From Tenrec ecaudatus (lineage: Eukaryota; Chordata; Mammalia; Afrosoricida; Tenrecidae): a DNA stretch of 64,000 nt. This document shows, piece after piece, positions 10,880 through 24,498 of this stretch (its first letter is position 1; the number at the start of each line of letters is the position of its first letter). The notes beneath the pieces were generated by a model that was given only the letters and a program-made list of their open reading frames with translations, made no database searches and had not been told where the DNA came from. Made by a program: the position numbers and the translations under genes. The DNA is taken from contig NC_134539.1 of NCBI RefSeq assembly GCF_050624435.1, positions 43,308,001 through 43,372,000 on the forward strand, given 5' to 3'.

Positions 10880-12080
10880 CTTTTTAACATCATTTTATTG
10901 AGGCTTGTACAACTCTTGTCACAAGCCATCCACCCATCCATTGTGTCGAGCACATTTGTACATTTGTTGCCATCATCATTCTCACAGCATTTGCTTTTGA
11001 CTTGAGCCCTTGGAATCAGCTCCTCATTTTCCCCCTCTCCCACCCCACCCCACCTCCCTCCCTCATGAAATTTTGATAATGTATAAATTATTTTTTTCCT
11101 GTCTTATACTGTCTGATATCTCCCTTCACCCACTTTTCTGTTGTCTGCCCCACAGGGAGGGGTTTATACGTAGATTCTTGTGATTGGCTTCCCCTTTCTA
11201 CCCCACCTTCCCCTTCCCCTCTTGGTATTGCTACTCTTGGTATTGGTCCTGAGGGGTTTATCTGTCCTGGATTCCCTGTGTTTTCAGTTCTTGTATCTAC
11301 CAGTGTACATCCTCTGGTCTATACGGATTTGTAGGATAGAAATGGGATCATGATAGTGGGGGTGAGGAAGCATTAAAAAACTAGAGGAAAGTTGTATGTT
11401 TCATCGGTGTTATACTGCACCCTGACAGGCTCATCTCCTCCCTGTGACCCTCTGTAAGGGGATGTCCAGTTGCCTATGGATGGGCTTTGGGTTTCCACTC
11501 CACAGGAGGGTGTAGGGGGCCTAGTAGAGCTTGCTCAAGGGAAATGTAACCAAGAGGAATTACTGAAACCCGAATGAAGGCTGAGCATGACAGTGGGACA
11601 AGAGGAAAGTAAAAAGAGATAGAGGAAAGAACTAGGAGGCAAAGAATATTTATAGAGGTCTAAATACAGGCATGTACATATGTAAATATATTTATATATG
11701 ATGATGGAGAAATAGATCTATGTTCATATATTTATAGGTTTATTAGTATTAAGGTAGCAGATGGATTTGGGTCTCAACTCAAATACTTTCTCAAGGCAAG
11801 AACACATTGTTCTATTAAACTGGCATTCCATAATGCTCACCTTCCTGACACAATTGCTGAAGACAAAGTGGGTGCATAAGCAAATGTGGTGAAGAAAGCT
11901 GATGGTGCCCAGCTATCAAAAGATATAGCATCTGGGGTCTTAAAGACTTGAAGATAAACAGCAGTCTTCTAGCTGAGGAGCAACAAAGCCCACATGGAAG
12001 AAGCACAGCAACCTGTATGATCATGAGGTGTTAATAGGATCAGGTAGCAGGCATCAAAGAACAAAAAATCCTATCATTTT
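10880..12080 (-). mobile_element. L1 3' fragment with twin-priming inversion
   Basis: The left part, 10880 to about 11495, is the L1 3' module in minus orientation (3' end at 'tttttaacatcattttattgagg'). The right part, about 11496-12080, is the next upstream stretch of the same module in plus orientation, ending at 'catcaaagaac'. The two parts are almost adjacent in L1 coordinates and do not overlap. The whole unit is flanked by GGAAGAACTTTT at 10866-10877 and 12081-12092. This is the known signature of twin-primed L1 integration. Confidence 0.85.
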
Positions 12081-12092
12081 GGAAGAACTTTT
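12081..12092 (+). repeat. Target-site duplication, right
   Basis: GGAAGAACTTTT, identical to 10866-10877. Confidence 0.85.
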
Positions 12093-12650
12093 CATGGGAT
12101 GCTAAGCTGGATAAGAGGAGGGCAGAAAGAGAGAAATGGGGCTTGCAACAGTGTGGAAGTTATGAAGTTTAATGCAACCTGCTAAATGACTTACTTGTCA
12201 CCTTATTTGGAACACAATTGCTGTGACTGAATTCTTGGTGTTTTGTTTTGTTTTCTTAAAGCAAGAAAGAAGAGAAAGGAAACAAAACTGTCTCTGACGT
12301 GAAATTCCTGGTTTAAAACTGTGAGAGTTGCTCCATATTTTCAGCTTGAGCTTGGATATGTCATTTAAGCTTTCAAGTCTCATTTGCCTTCTCTACAAAT
12401 AGGTTGATTTTTATAAATGAAATATATAAATTAGCATAGTTTCCCCCTTTCTCCCTTATATTCATGACTTGTTGGCCCTCTGGTTCCAACGAGGTGGCTC
12501 CCTCTACTTTATAACCAGGTTGGGTCATATCTTTCTCATTTCTTCTCTCTGGAGATAGCTTTAGTTGTGATAGCTAGAATGGACACAAAGTTGGTTCAAT
12601 AGTGAGGAGACCACAACATTAAAGTTACATACTTACTTCTTAAAAGTATT
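12093..12650. other. No recognised feature
   Basis: Single-copy sequence with no convincing open frame or repeat. Confidence 0.5.
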
Positions 12651-12654
12651 CTGT

Positions 12655-12795
12655 GAATGAAGTATTAGATCTGCGATTAAACCATTTTCCAGGTAGGAAA
12701 TTGGGTCCCTGAGAATCTAGATGTTCCTAAGGTCACACAACTGAAAATACTGGATAAATGTGAGTTTCACCCAGCAAACCTGAGTCATGGATACT
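12655..12795 (+). mobile_element. MIR/L2-like ancient repeat
   Basis: 'ttccaggtaggaaattgggtccctgagaatctagatgttcctaaggtcacacaactg' follows the MIR/L2 order (stop of slope, 'aggtcacacagc'). Diverged. Confidence 0.5.
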
Positions 12796-13490
12796 ATCCC
12801 GTCTAGCACTGGCTATCTTCTGTACCCTTTGCTATCTTTGCTACACTGGCTTTCCTGATCTCCTAGCATTTCTGGTCATCCTTAGGGACTCTTCCAGAAG
12901 TTCTTCAAACACATCCTCTTAGTTACTGCTTGGTGTTGGTCATTTTTCTTCTCTTAAGATTTGGCTCATTGTAATGCGATCTGTGGTCTGAAAAAAGCAC
13001 TGCAAAGGTGCCTCTCTGTTACCATGACTACTGGCACCTGCCATCAAAGGAGCTTATATTGAGAGCCCAGCCTCACTGTGTTCCTAAAGTCACTGGGACT
13101 GGGGCCCTTCACTGAAGCTGCCTAAGTGGTGGTAACAGGTGTCGTCTGGCACCTCAGTGGCAAGGCCACCCATGGGGGCAGGGGTGGTGGTGAAGAAGCT
13201 CTCCCATTGTGCATTTCACTCCACGGTTAAATCTCCAAAGCAATACTTACTGTCTTGCTGGCTCCCTATTCCCCAATGACTGATAACATTTTAGTGCACA
13301 TGTGCTTTTAGCTTAACTACTACCCCCTTGAAAGTCCAGTGGAGTCTTATTAAGGGGAAATAATTATAAGAGATCGCTCACATACTGACCTTGAAACATG
13401 CTCTGACTCCAGCCACTGATCCCTTAGTAATGTGTCTGATGGACTAATTTTTATCTCTCAGTGAGATTTTTGGGTAAATTCCTCTCGTCT
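12796..13490. other. Mostly single-copy sequence
   Basis: No gene, RNA or repeat recognised. Confidence 0.45.
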
Positions 13491-13492
13491 CA

Positions 13493-13534
13493 ATGCAAAT
13501 AGGGATTTTTGATCAGCTCAATTTGCATGCAAAT
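13493..13534. promoter_or_regulatory. Cluster of three POU octamer motifs
   Basis: An exact ATGCAAAT at 13493-13500 is followed by a 14-bp perfect palindrome, ATTTGCATGCAAAT (13521-13534), made of two overlapping octamers in opposite orientation. POU-domain proteins bind ATGCAAAT and can dimerise on paired octamers. Whether this is a working enhancer is inference; no nearby gene is visible in the window. Confidence 0.35.
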
Positions 13535-13540
13535 GCAGCT

Positions 13541-13925
13541 GAGTCTTTCAGGGAAGATAGATTACTTAGGGTTAGGTATCTTTGCTAGCTATGTATTAAT
13601 TGAATGATACTCTGGCTTTGAAGTTTGAAAGATCAGTAACCAGAAACAATTTAAGTGATGAGCACTGAGTTGAGAAAAATAACGAAACAGAAGGAAACCA
13701 CCAAAACAGTAGCCATCAACCCAAACCACACAGAAAGCAAGAGCTAGACCTTCTCTAGCCTCTTAGATCAGAAAGTCAATCTAATAGGAGAGGGCAGACT
13801 AGTGGGAAAGGCATACTCTTAGCATCAAGGAAGTCACTCTTAGAATCAAGGAAGTCAAATACATGATTTAATATATTTAATGAAAATCTATGCATTATTC
13901 TCATTCATTTAGCTGCAGCTTGTAA
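13541..13925. other. No recognised feature
   Basis: Single-copy sequence; a short local duplication of 'tcttagaatcaaggaagtca'-like text near 13816-13855 is the only structure seen. Confidence 0.45.
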
Positions 13926-13929
13926 TATA

Positions 13930-14095
13930 TTTGTCACACTCTGGCCTTTGCAAACCATTGCATTGTTTCATGTGCTGTTCACAACAACTCTGCGAGGTAA
14001 ATGTCATCATCCCGTTTTTAAGATGTAGAAATTCAACCAGATGAGTTGGTTGTTTTGCCAAAAGTCAGAGAGTGGATAAAGAAGGGAAGAGTTAT
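13930..14095 (+). mobile_element. MIR/L2-like ancient repeat
   Basis: 'acaactctgcgaggtaaatgtcatcatcccgtttttaagatgtagaaattc' then 'tttgccaaaagtcagagagtgg' follow MIR3/L2 order. Confidence 0.6.
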
Positions 14096-14139
14096 GTCTT
14101 TAAGCCCCTCCATTGCCATACTTGTTTTTCTTTAGTTGG

Positions 14140-14375
14140 TTCAATTACTGAAGATGATGGTGAAGTTATTGTTTTTTGTAGATGCCATTGACTTGCTTCC
14201 AACACACAGTGTCCTTGGGTGCAACAGAATGAAACACTGCTCAGTCAGTCCTGTGTCACTGTCACAATTGTTGTGTGTGGGGTCATTGTTGCAGCTACTC
14301 TGTCACTCTGTGCCAGGGAGGGTCACCCTCTATTTTACTGTCCTTCTACTTTTCCATGAGTGATCCTTCCCTGAG
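14140..14375 (-). mobile_element. RTE/BovB 3' end fragment
   Basis: Complement of the RTE 3' end: 'gtccttgggtgcaacagaatgaaacactgc', 'ttgttgcagctactctgtcactc', 'ctattttactgtccttctactttt'. 5'-truncated. Confidence 0.75.
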
Positions 14376-14387
14376 GGACCAGGAACT

Positions 14388-14402
14388 GCGCGTGCACGCG
14401 CG

Positions 14403-14444
<42 letters not shown>
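14388..14444. repeat. (CG)n(CA)n alternating purine-pyrimidine tract
   Basis: A run of CG dinucleotides (about 14388-14411) passing into about 16 CA units. Such tracts are classic Z-DNA formers. It sits between the RTE fragment and an AfroSINE. Confidence 0.9.
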
Positions 14445-14445
<1 letters not shown>

Positions 14446-14448
<3 letters not shown>

Positions 14449-14615
14449 GCACTCTAGGTTAGACATTGGGCTACTACCTGCAAGGTTAGAGGTTAAAAAA
14501 CAACAGCTTCTCCTTGGGAGAAAGATAAAATTGTATGCTATTTTAAAGATTTATATTCTTGGAAACCTTCCCCATATTATTGTAAGTTGGAATTGATTCC
14601 ATGGTAGTAGGTTGG
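14446..14615 (+). mobile_element. AfroSINE, 5'-truncated
   Basis: 'ggtggcactctaggttagacattgggctactacctgcaaggttag' and tail 'attgtaagttggaattgattccatggtag'. The tRNA-like head is replaced by the CA run. Confidence 0.75.
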
Positions 14616-15738
14616 ATTTTTTTAATATATAGATGCAAATATAGATAGCTATAGTATATAGAATATGTTTGCTTAAACTAGATCACTGTGTATATATTTT
14701 TCCCCAACATGTTATTTTGGCCATGTGATATTTATTTATAAACACATTTGTAGAGTGGATCATGCAGCGTAATCAGCATTATAATTTACATGCAAACTTT
14801 GTGCCTATCATCTGAAGAATTTATGATACAAAATAACAGAGTTGTTATAATTCCAAATACTGCAAGAGACCAGCTCTTTCTGTGTGCTCCCGCATAATCA
14901 TGATTTTTTTCTAGATTTTATTTTGCTTACCTTTCTCTTTTCTTTTCTATTTCCATTGCCCTGATTATTTTCTCTCTTTATTTTCTGTGAGATTGTAACT
15001 GGCCACTGGAAACACTTCCATGAAAAAAGTTCATGTTTAACCATCTTCAAGATTTCCTCTTTGGGGAATAGAACTTTTTGTCCAAATGAATCTCCAGTTT
15101 ACATCAACTATTAGAATGCACATACTGCCTTATTTGGGTGCGAGAGGGAAAAAGAATAAAGAAGTTCTGCAGTGTACTCTTGACATATATGCACTTAGCA
15201 CTTGATATTTCTTATGTTGTGGTAGTCTTCAGAGGCTCATGCTCTGTAGTCATTTGTAATTTTGCTACATTGTTATTTCAATAAGTGCTTGAACTGCAAA
15301 GACTGCTCATCAGCTTTATCTTCTTGTGGTTTGTCCTCTTTGCATTTGCTAGATGGTCTTATTTAGTTCTTATAAAAAGTCATTGATATGTATCCATTTC
15401 ATAGATGGAGAATAATTGGCAAAATGTATGTTATTGAGGTACAGGAATAGTCAGAAACTGGTATATTCAGAAAAGTATTGTGTCCATCCTTATCAAATAT
15501 ATGGTTTATATATTGGAGCTTATACCTGCTAAATATATGTTGAAATAACCTCCCCTGAAAAACAAAAACACTTTGTTTATGTAATTGTATTTACTAGCCT
15601 CTAGGAAAGTCGGTTGTTTTATTTTTTTAAGTTGTAACCTTTAAAAGCATTTTCATTTTGATCTCATTTTTATTTTTAATCGGATGAAGGAGGGATAATT
15701 TGCTATCTAGAAACACAAGACAGTTGACTATGAATTAT
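14616..15738. other. AT-rich single-copy sequence
   Basis: No gene or repeat recognised. Confidence 0.45.
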
Positions 15739-15750
15739 GTGAGTTCTTTG
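15739..15750 (+). repeat. Target-site duplication of composite insertion, left
   Basis: GTGAGTTCTTTG, followed after one G by the T-run that is the complement of the RPS3A poly(A) tail. It matches GTGAGTTCTGTG at 18289-18300 at 11 of 12 positions. Confidence 0.75.
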
Positions 15751-15751
15751 G

Positions 15752-18288
<2,537 letters not shown>

Positions 18289-18300
18289 GTGAGTTCTGTG
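18289..18300 (+). repeat. Target-site duplication of composite insertion, right
   Basis: GTGAGTTCTGTG directly after the L1 A-rich tail. It is followed by TTTT/ACAG, which fits the L1 endonuclease preference TTTT/A for the strand that would have primed the RPS3A copy. Confidence 0.75.
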
Positions 18301-19007
18301 TTTTACAGTGAAATTGATTCAGCACCTCCCCTTCATTAGGTCCTTCAGTGAGCGTGGTGCAAAATTTTGATGCTCTGTCCACCACTTACTTATTGCTCAA
18401 GTGAGGAAAAATGTCTTTGAAGCTCTTTGATTGTTGTTGTGGAAGGAGTTCTGATTATGCTTTCAAGTTCAGTTCAGAAAAGACCATTTCCCTTTCTCTT
18501 CTACTCTTTGCCAGGAAGCTTTTCATGAGAACAGAAAGGTTTTTGAAAACATTGGTGGTTGATTTTCTCTTCAGGAGAAGCTACTCTCAGGGCTCTGCGA
18601 GGGGAAAGTATAATTGGAGCAGGAACAGGCATGTGCGTGGAGAAGGGGCTATTTCTTTAGTATTAACAGCTGTACAGTAGAAGTTTAGGAGTGGATATTT
18701 TAGAGTTTAGTAAAATTCCAGCACTTCCCAGAAGAACAAGTGCCTTGATATGTGGAGAGATTTCTTTGGGGAATGTTAAAATTATGCCTTATGACATTTC
18801 ATTCCATTCTCCAATTGAGAATCTCCTGCCCACCATGAGAGGGCTTCAAGCCCGTTATTTGCAGAAGTCGAGGAAATCTTGAAACACAGCTTCCAGGAGA
18901 TCTGAGAGGTTAAAGTCCTCAGATCCATCCATCCAAACAACCATTTATCCGTCCATGCATTCAATCAATCAAATGATTGATTCAACAATATTATGTACTA
19001 TGATTCA
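18301..19007. other. Mostly single-copy sequence
   Basis: No gene recognised; short 'tcaatcaatcaaatgattga' palindromic stretch near 18960. Confidence 0.45.
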
Positions 19008-19180
19008 AGGGAGTCCTGGTGATGTGGTGATTACTCTTGGGTTGCTAATCACAAGGTCAGCAGTTTGACACCATCAGCCAATCTGTTGGAGAAAGACAAG
19101 GTTTTCTACTACTGTAATAAGTTGCAATCTGGGAAACCCACAGGAACTATTCTACTATAAGTTAAAATGGTGAGCGAGTC
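19008..19180 (+). mobile_element. AfroSINE
   Basis: 'agggagtcctggtgatgtggtgatta' head, 'gttggagaaagacaaggttttctac' block and degraded tail. Confidence 0.88.
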
Positions 19181-20141
19181 TACTATGTTCTAAAAGTGAT
19201 GCTATAGGATGGGCGTAAAGTTGTGAACAGAGAAGATACATGGTCCCGGCTGCCATAAACAGTGACTATCTACATGGAATTCACCTGATGGAAAGCACAA
19301 GAATCAAATAATGTTACATCTGGGGAAAGGGATGATGGAGAACCTCAATATTATTTGTTAGACAAGGTCAGTGGTTCCACAGAACATCAATTGTTCACAT
19401 GCAAGTTCAAGCTGACGTGGAAAAATTAAAACAAGTCCATGAAAGGCAAAGTACAACCTTGAGTACACCCCACCTGAGTTTAGAAACCATTTCAAGAATA
19501 TATTTGACATGTTGAACACAGAAGGCCAAAGACCAGATGAATTGTGCGATGCCATCCAGGATAGCATCTGTGAAGAGAGCCAAAGTTCATTAAGAAGACA
19601 AGAAAGGAAGCAAAAACTAACATGACTGTCAGAAGTTACTCTGCAACTTGCTCTAGAACATGGAATAGCTAAAGTGATAAGAAGAATCGATGTAAAAGAG
19701 CTGAAAATATTACAAAGGATGACTTGAGGAGACAAAGCATTTTCATGAAATGTGCAAAGAACTGAAATCAGAAAACCAAAAGGAAAGAACAAAGTTGGAA
19801 TTTTCCAAGCCAAAATAACTGAAGAAAAAGTCAAGCTTGCAATGGAAATATTGAAGAACTCTATGGGAAAAATACTGAGTGACACAGGAAGGAAGCATCC
19901 AAAGAAAATGGATTACCCAGAGTCACTTTACCAAAAATAATTGGTCAATGGTCTATCATTTTAGAAGGTATATGATTAAAAACCAATGGTCTTAGAAGAA
20001 GTTCAAGTTGTTCCGAAGGCACTGGAGAAAAACAAGGCTCCAGGAATCTATAGCATAGGAATGGAAATGTTTCAGTAAGCAGATGCAACATTGGAGGTGC
20101 TCACTTATCTATGCCAAGAAATTTGAAAAAAAAAAAAAAGC

Positions 20142-20826
20142 TGTGTTAGGCAGGGTTCTCTAGTGAGGCCAGGACACTTGTGATTGTATCTATATAATTT
20201 ATATCTATATCTATGAAGATAGGTTGATACAGCAAGAAGGAATATAACAGCTAAATTGTCCACATAGCAGTATAGAGGATTCCATTCAACTCACTTCTGT
20301 GTAACAGTTAATATACTGGAAGGCCTTCAACTCACGTGAGCTGCTGGGTCCAAGGTCAAGGAAGCAGATAGCAGAGTCCTCCCTGGGGCAAGGCAAGCAG
20401 AGACTGCCCACAGGCAGCAAGCAGCAGCGTGGGTCACCAACTGTCAGTAGCTATGGAGCTGAGCGAAACAGGCCTGGAAGGGATATGTAACGACAGCAAT
20501 GCAAGGCACTAGGATCCACCAACCTCTAGCTCAAGTGGTGTATGCGTCAGCAGCATGGCTCAGCAGGTCTCAAAGTAGCATCGCACTCTAGTGACACGAC
20601 CCATGGAGTGGCCAGGCCCACAGGTAGCGTAGCTCACAGGTTGAGGCAGAGAACTAGCTGCAGCGCTAGCACACATACTCCAGCATGCTCTAATCACCAG
20701 AGAGCAAGAGAAAGGGAGGCGGGCCTTGCAGAGCCAGTTATCTCGTTGCCCTGCAATCAAATTGCAACCTGATTATTCCCACATGTTCCTATTGGACAGA
20801 TTGGCACAATAAACCTATCCATCACA
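20142..20826 (-). mobile_element. MaLR/ERVL-type solo LTR inside the RTE
   Basis: A 685-bp unit from TGTGTTAGGCAGGGTTC to ATCCATCACA. It is bounded by the 5-bp duplication AAAGC (20137-20141 and 20827-20831), the TSD length usual for ERVL/MaLR. The minus-strand end '...gagaaccctgcctaacaca' resembles MLT-type LTRs. RTE sequence resumes directly after it. No retroviral genes. Confidence 0.75.
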
Positions 20827-21715
20827 AAAGCTATCTGTCCAACAGAGTAAAAGAGATCCATACTTATAACCATTCCAAAAGAAGGTGACCCAAAAGAATG
20901 GACATTATCAAACAATATCATTTTTATAATACAATGAAAAAATTTGCGGCTGATACTACAAAAAGCTGTAACCATATATGGAGAGAAATCTGGCAGCAGT
21001 TCAAGTTGGATTCAGAGGAGGATGTAAAACAAATGAGAGATGCCATTGTTCGTTTCAGCTGGATCTTGGCTGAAAGCAAAGGATAACAGAAATATGCTGA
21101 CCAGTGTCTATGCAAAGGCATTCATATTGTGGATCATCAGATTATAGGTAACATTGCTAATAGTGGGAATTCCCCAACACGTAATTGGCCCCCTATGAGC
21201 CTATCCATACACTTAAAGGCAATCAACTCTATGAACAGAACAAAGGGATACTGCCTGGTTTAAAATCATAAACGTTGTATATCAGGGTTGTATCCTTTGG
21301 AAGAAGACTCATTAACAATCTGCGGTATGCAAATGACACTACTTAACTTGCTGAAAATGAAAAAGGTTCAAGGATTTACTGATGAAGAGCAACCATGATA
21401 GCCTTTAATATATATTTCAACTAAACAAAGAGAAGGAAATGTGCACAACCGAGACAGTAAGCAACATCATGGTGAATGGAGAAAAGACTGACATTGTCAA
21501 GTGTTTCATATTACTTGAATACGCAAACAATGTCCACGGAAGCAGCAGTGAGAACATTAAAGGATACATTGCACTGGGCAAATCTACAAAAGGCATTTTA
21601 AAACATTCAGAATAAAGATATCCCTTTGAGGAATAAGGCCAAGGCTTGTGCAATCATGGTATTTTTCATCACTTCATATGCAGGGGAGAGCTGGACAAAG
21701 AACAAGGAAGAAATA

Positions 21716-21825
21716 CCATATGTATTAGAGTATAAGCGGACCTGAATATTCACCGAGGCACCTAATTTTACAACAACTGCATAAGAATGTGCTGAAAAAC
21801 TTGGCTTATACACGAGTATAGACGG
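21716..21825. mobile_element. Mariner-like MITE
   Basis: A 110-bp insert in the RTE flanked by TA on both sides (21714-21715, 21826-21827). The ends are imperfect inverted repeats: CCATATGTATTAGAGTATAAGC against the complement of the right end, 18 of 24 matches counting TA. It has no coding capacity. TA target duplication with such ends fits the Tc1/mariner superfamily. Confidence 0.65.
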
Positions 21826-22088
21826 TAAATCTGAATAAATCTGTCTGGGAAGAGGTAGAGCCAATATGCTCCTTAGAAGGGAGGATGGCAAGATTTTGAC
21901 TCACATCCTTGGGACAAGTTATCAGGAGAAGCAATCCTTGCAGAAGGACATCATGCTTGGTGAAGCGCAAGGTGAATGAAAAAGGAAATCCTCACTAAGT
22001 TCTCTCGACCCAGAGGCTGCAACAGAGAGCCCAACCATAGTAACGTTTGTGATGATGGTACAGGGCCAGGCAGCGTTTCATTCTGATG

Positions 22089-22429
22089 TACAGACTGTCT
22101 TACAACACCACCACCAACTCCCTTGGAGATTACTGTCTGGGAAGAAATAGATAGCAAACAAACAAAATTTGCACTGAATAATTTTGTTGATGACTCTGAA
22201 GGAAAAGAGGTTAGAGTAGGAAGCCAAGAAAAAGAAGCTTGGTGTTTCTCCATCCGTGCCCTTGTCTAACCAGCCTTGCCCTTTTACCTTTAATGGACAC
22301 ACCACTCTCCACCCACCACTCAAAGCCTTCCCAGCAAGAGAGAGCACCTCTGTGCCAACTGTATTCCCAGGGACCATTCTGGGATTCTTCCTGCTTCCTC
22401 CCTCACTGCTCATGTCCTGTTCACTCATC
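22089..22429. other. Single-copy sequence
   Basis: Short overlapping open frames (22239-22526 plus, 22078-22428 minus) show no recognisable protein. Confidence 0.45.
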
Positions 22430-22870
22430 CATTCACTCCCCTTTCACTCAGTGCTCATTTGTTCCCCTGCATCACTGTAGCCTTTGTGCCAGGCACGGGA
22501 GGTACAACAGTGGAAGAGAGTCATGATCTGTGGCCTCACGGTGACCACAGATACGATGGAGACCAGTTACCATGCAATGAACGCAGAATAGATATGGGCT
22601 TTGTTAGAGACAGTACTGTGCAGTGGAAGCTTAGCTAATATACACCACACTGAGGAGAAGACCAAGAGGGATCAGGGTGTCAAAAAATGTTCCAGGCAGA
22701 AATAACAGCATATACTAATGCTGCAGCGTTTCCTCATGAACTGAACAAAGCGAAGGGCCATAGAATGAGGATGTGGAGCGAGAGAAGGGGGAGTAGGATA
22801 ATGAAGAGGGGACATGGGAAAGTAACGCAGGGCTTTCAGAGTCATATTAATTAGTTTGCATTCACGCAGT
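22430..22870 (+). mobile_element. Ancient L2-like repeat, diverged
   Basis: 'tttgtgccaggcacgggaggtacaacagtg', 'atgttccaggcagaaataacagca' and 'aacgcagggctttcagagtcatattaattagtttgc' follow in order a well-known mammalian ancient repeat. Family name uncertain. Confidence 0.5.
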
Positions 22871-23144
22871 ATCTGATATCTGGGGATCTTCTTCTGGTTT
22901 GACCTACATGTCCTTTCTTGTTTATCTAGTTTCCCTGAGAATGCCACTAGCTTTATCAGGGAACCTGACTCTGATATCGACTTTCCTGGTGTGCTTGAAA
23001 GGGCTTGCCTGGCCTACAGAAAAGGGGCACATAGATGGGTTAAAACTACTTACCAAGGTGGTCTTGACTGTTCTTCTGTGTACTGAGCATCAGAAAAAAG
23101 AAGGGATCGGTCTGACCTGAACCACGGTGCAGGGTGTTGAGCTA

Positions 23145-23475
23145 TAGTTCTGCGGTCCTATTGACAACTACAGTCCTGCGGTCCTATTGATAACATAGTC
23201 CTGCAGTCCTATTGATAACATAGTCCTGTGGTCCTATTGACATGTGTAGTCCTGTGGTCCTATTGATAACATAGTCCTGTGGTCCTATTGATAACATAGT
23301 CCTGTGATACTATTGATAACATAGTCCTGTGGTCCTATTGACATGTGTAGTCCTGTGGTCCTATTGACATGTGTAGTCCTGTGGTCCTATTGACATATGT
23401 AGTCCTGTGGTCCTATTGATAACATAGTCTCGCCGTCCTATTGACAACTATAGTCCTGCAGTACTATTGGTAACA
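23145..23475. repeat. Minisatellite, 13 units of 25-26 bp
   Basis: Contiguous units of TAGTCCTGTGGTCCTATTGA followed by TAACA (25 bp) or CATGTG (26 bp), or CAACTA in the edge units. The order of the three endings is A,B,B,C,B,B,B,C,C,C,B,A,B (A=CAACTA, B=TAACA, C=CATGTG/CATATG). There are no spacers, so this is not a CRISPR array. Units near the edges are most diverged. Confidence 0.95.
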
Positions 23476-24278
23476 AGACATGGAAACCTAAGTTGGCAGA
23501 ATGCAAGACTCATTGTCAATTTAGTACTTCCTCCTCTTGGCTTCTGAAAAGCAAACACCCCCTTTAGGAACAGCCGGAGTTACAAAGGCCTTCATTTAAG
23601 GACCCCGTCTTCGCATCTGAAATCCTTGGAGCCAGATAGAAGATACGTTTCAAAAGTCTGAATGTTGAGGGTTTTCTGAAATGCTAGTAAAGTGGAGTGC
23701 GCATCTTATGCTGTGGTAGCTCCTGGAGTACAGCGTCTCTCACCGCCTCTTTCTACAGAGAAGCAGCATGGAGATACACTCAAAGTCAGGGAAATCAAGG
23801 CGGACAGTCTCATGGCAGTTCAGATCAGATTTGGCCCCCGAGTGAGTGAAATTCACCATTGCCTTGGCTGCCAGATGAGTATGTAGAAGGGTGGAGTTTT
23901 CAGTTTTTGGATTTCAGAGTTGCAGATTTAAGGATCGTGGGCCCATAGATGGAATCTTTGGTCATCATCAGAAAAAAACCCCAACTATTCACCATACTGC
24001 TTCTTCACACCTTGGTCATTTGTGTTTCTGTGTGGTGTCTCAGGGCTTTTTGTCATGACATACCACAACATGGATGCCATATAAGAGATGTTTACTGTTA
24101 TGTAGTTCTGGAACCTGAAAGCAGGGTGTTGGCGGGTGAAAGAGCCCTTCTTTCTCTCCCGGTTTCTGCTAGCCCAGGCATTCTCTAGCACTCTGAATAA
24201 GAAACCTGTAAGAACATAAAAGCCGTCCTCAGCTTGTGAACCATCAAAAACGCCGAGGGCTTGCTTTGATAAGTCTTG
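23476..24278. other. Mostly single-copy sequence
   Basis: No recognised gene, RNA or repeat; opposite-strand short open frames at 23949-24299 have no recognisable product. Confidence 0.45.
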
Positions 24279-24286
24279 GTTTAGAC

Positions 24287-24498
24287 CAGGGGTTGGCAAA
24301 CTTTGGAGATGCCAGAGCCAATCTGTCCATTAGAACAATTTAAAAATAACTTGAAAGACATACATATATTTTAACATACAAGTAAATTCGACATTATCTG
24401 AATGATATCCTTTAAATTTTTTCAATTTTACTTCAGAGCCATGTATACAGACAGAAAGAGCTATATAAGACTCTCGAGCTGCCGTTTTGTGACCCCTA
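24287..24498. mobile_element. Short non-autonomous hAT element
   Basis: Ends CAGGGGTTGGCAAAC and GTGACCCCTA are imperfect inverted repeats. The flanks GTTTAGAC (24279-24286) and ATCTAGAC (24499-24506) match 6 of 8 and fit the hAT/Charlie target preference nTCTAGAn. The interior 'agctatataagactctcgagctgccg' is typical of short hAT-derived mammalian elements. No transposase. Confidence 0.7.

Larger units (their letters stand above)
19350..22088 (+). mobile_element. RTE/BovB-type LINE hosting two younger insertions
   Basis: Starts in the endonuclease end ('cacagaacatcaattgttcacatgcaagttc'). It runs through the linker, reverse-transcriptase and C-terminal regions to 'gatggtacagggccaggcagcgtttcattctg', where the usual 3' tail is lost. 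It is interrupted by an LTR at 20142-20826 and a mariner-like MITE at 21716-21825. Heavily mutated, no long frame. Confidence 0.88.

Noticed and set aside
23145..23475. CRISPR-like regular repeats
   Set aside because: Units are directly adjacent with no spacers and the context is a mammalian genome; it is a minisatellite.
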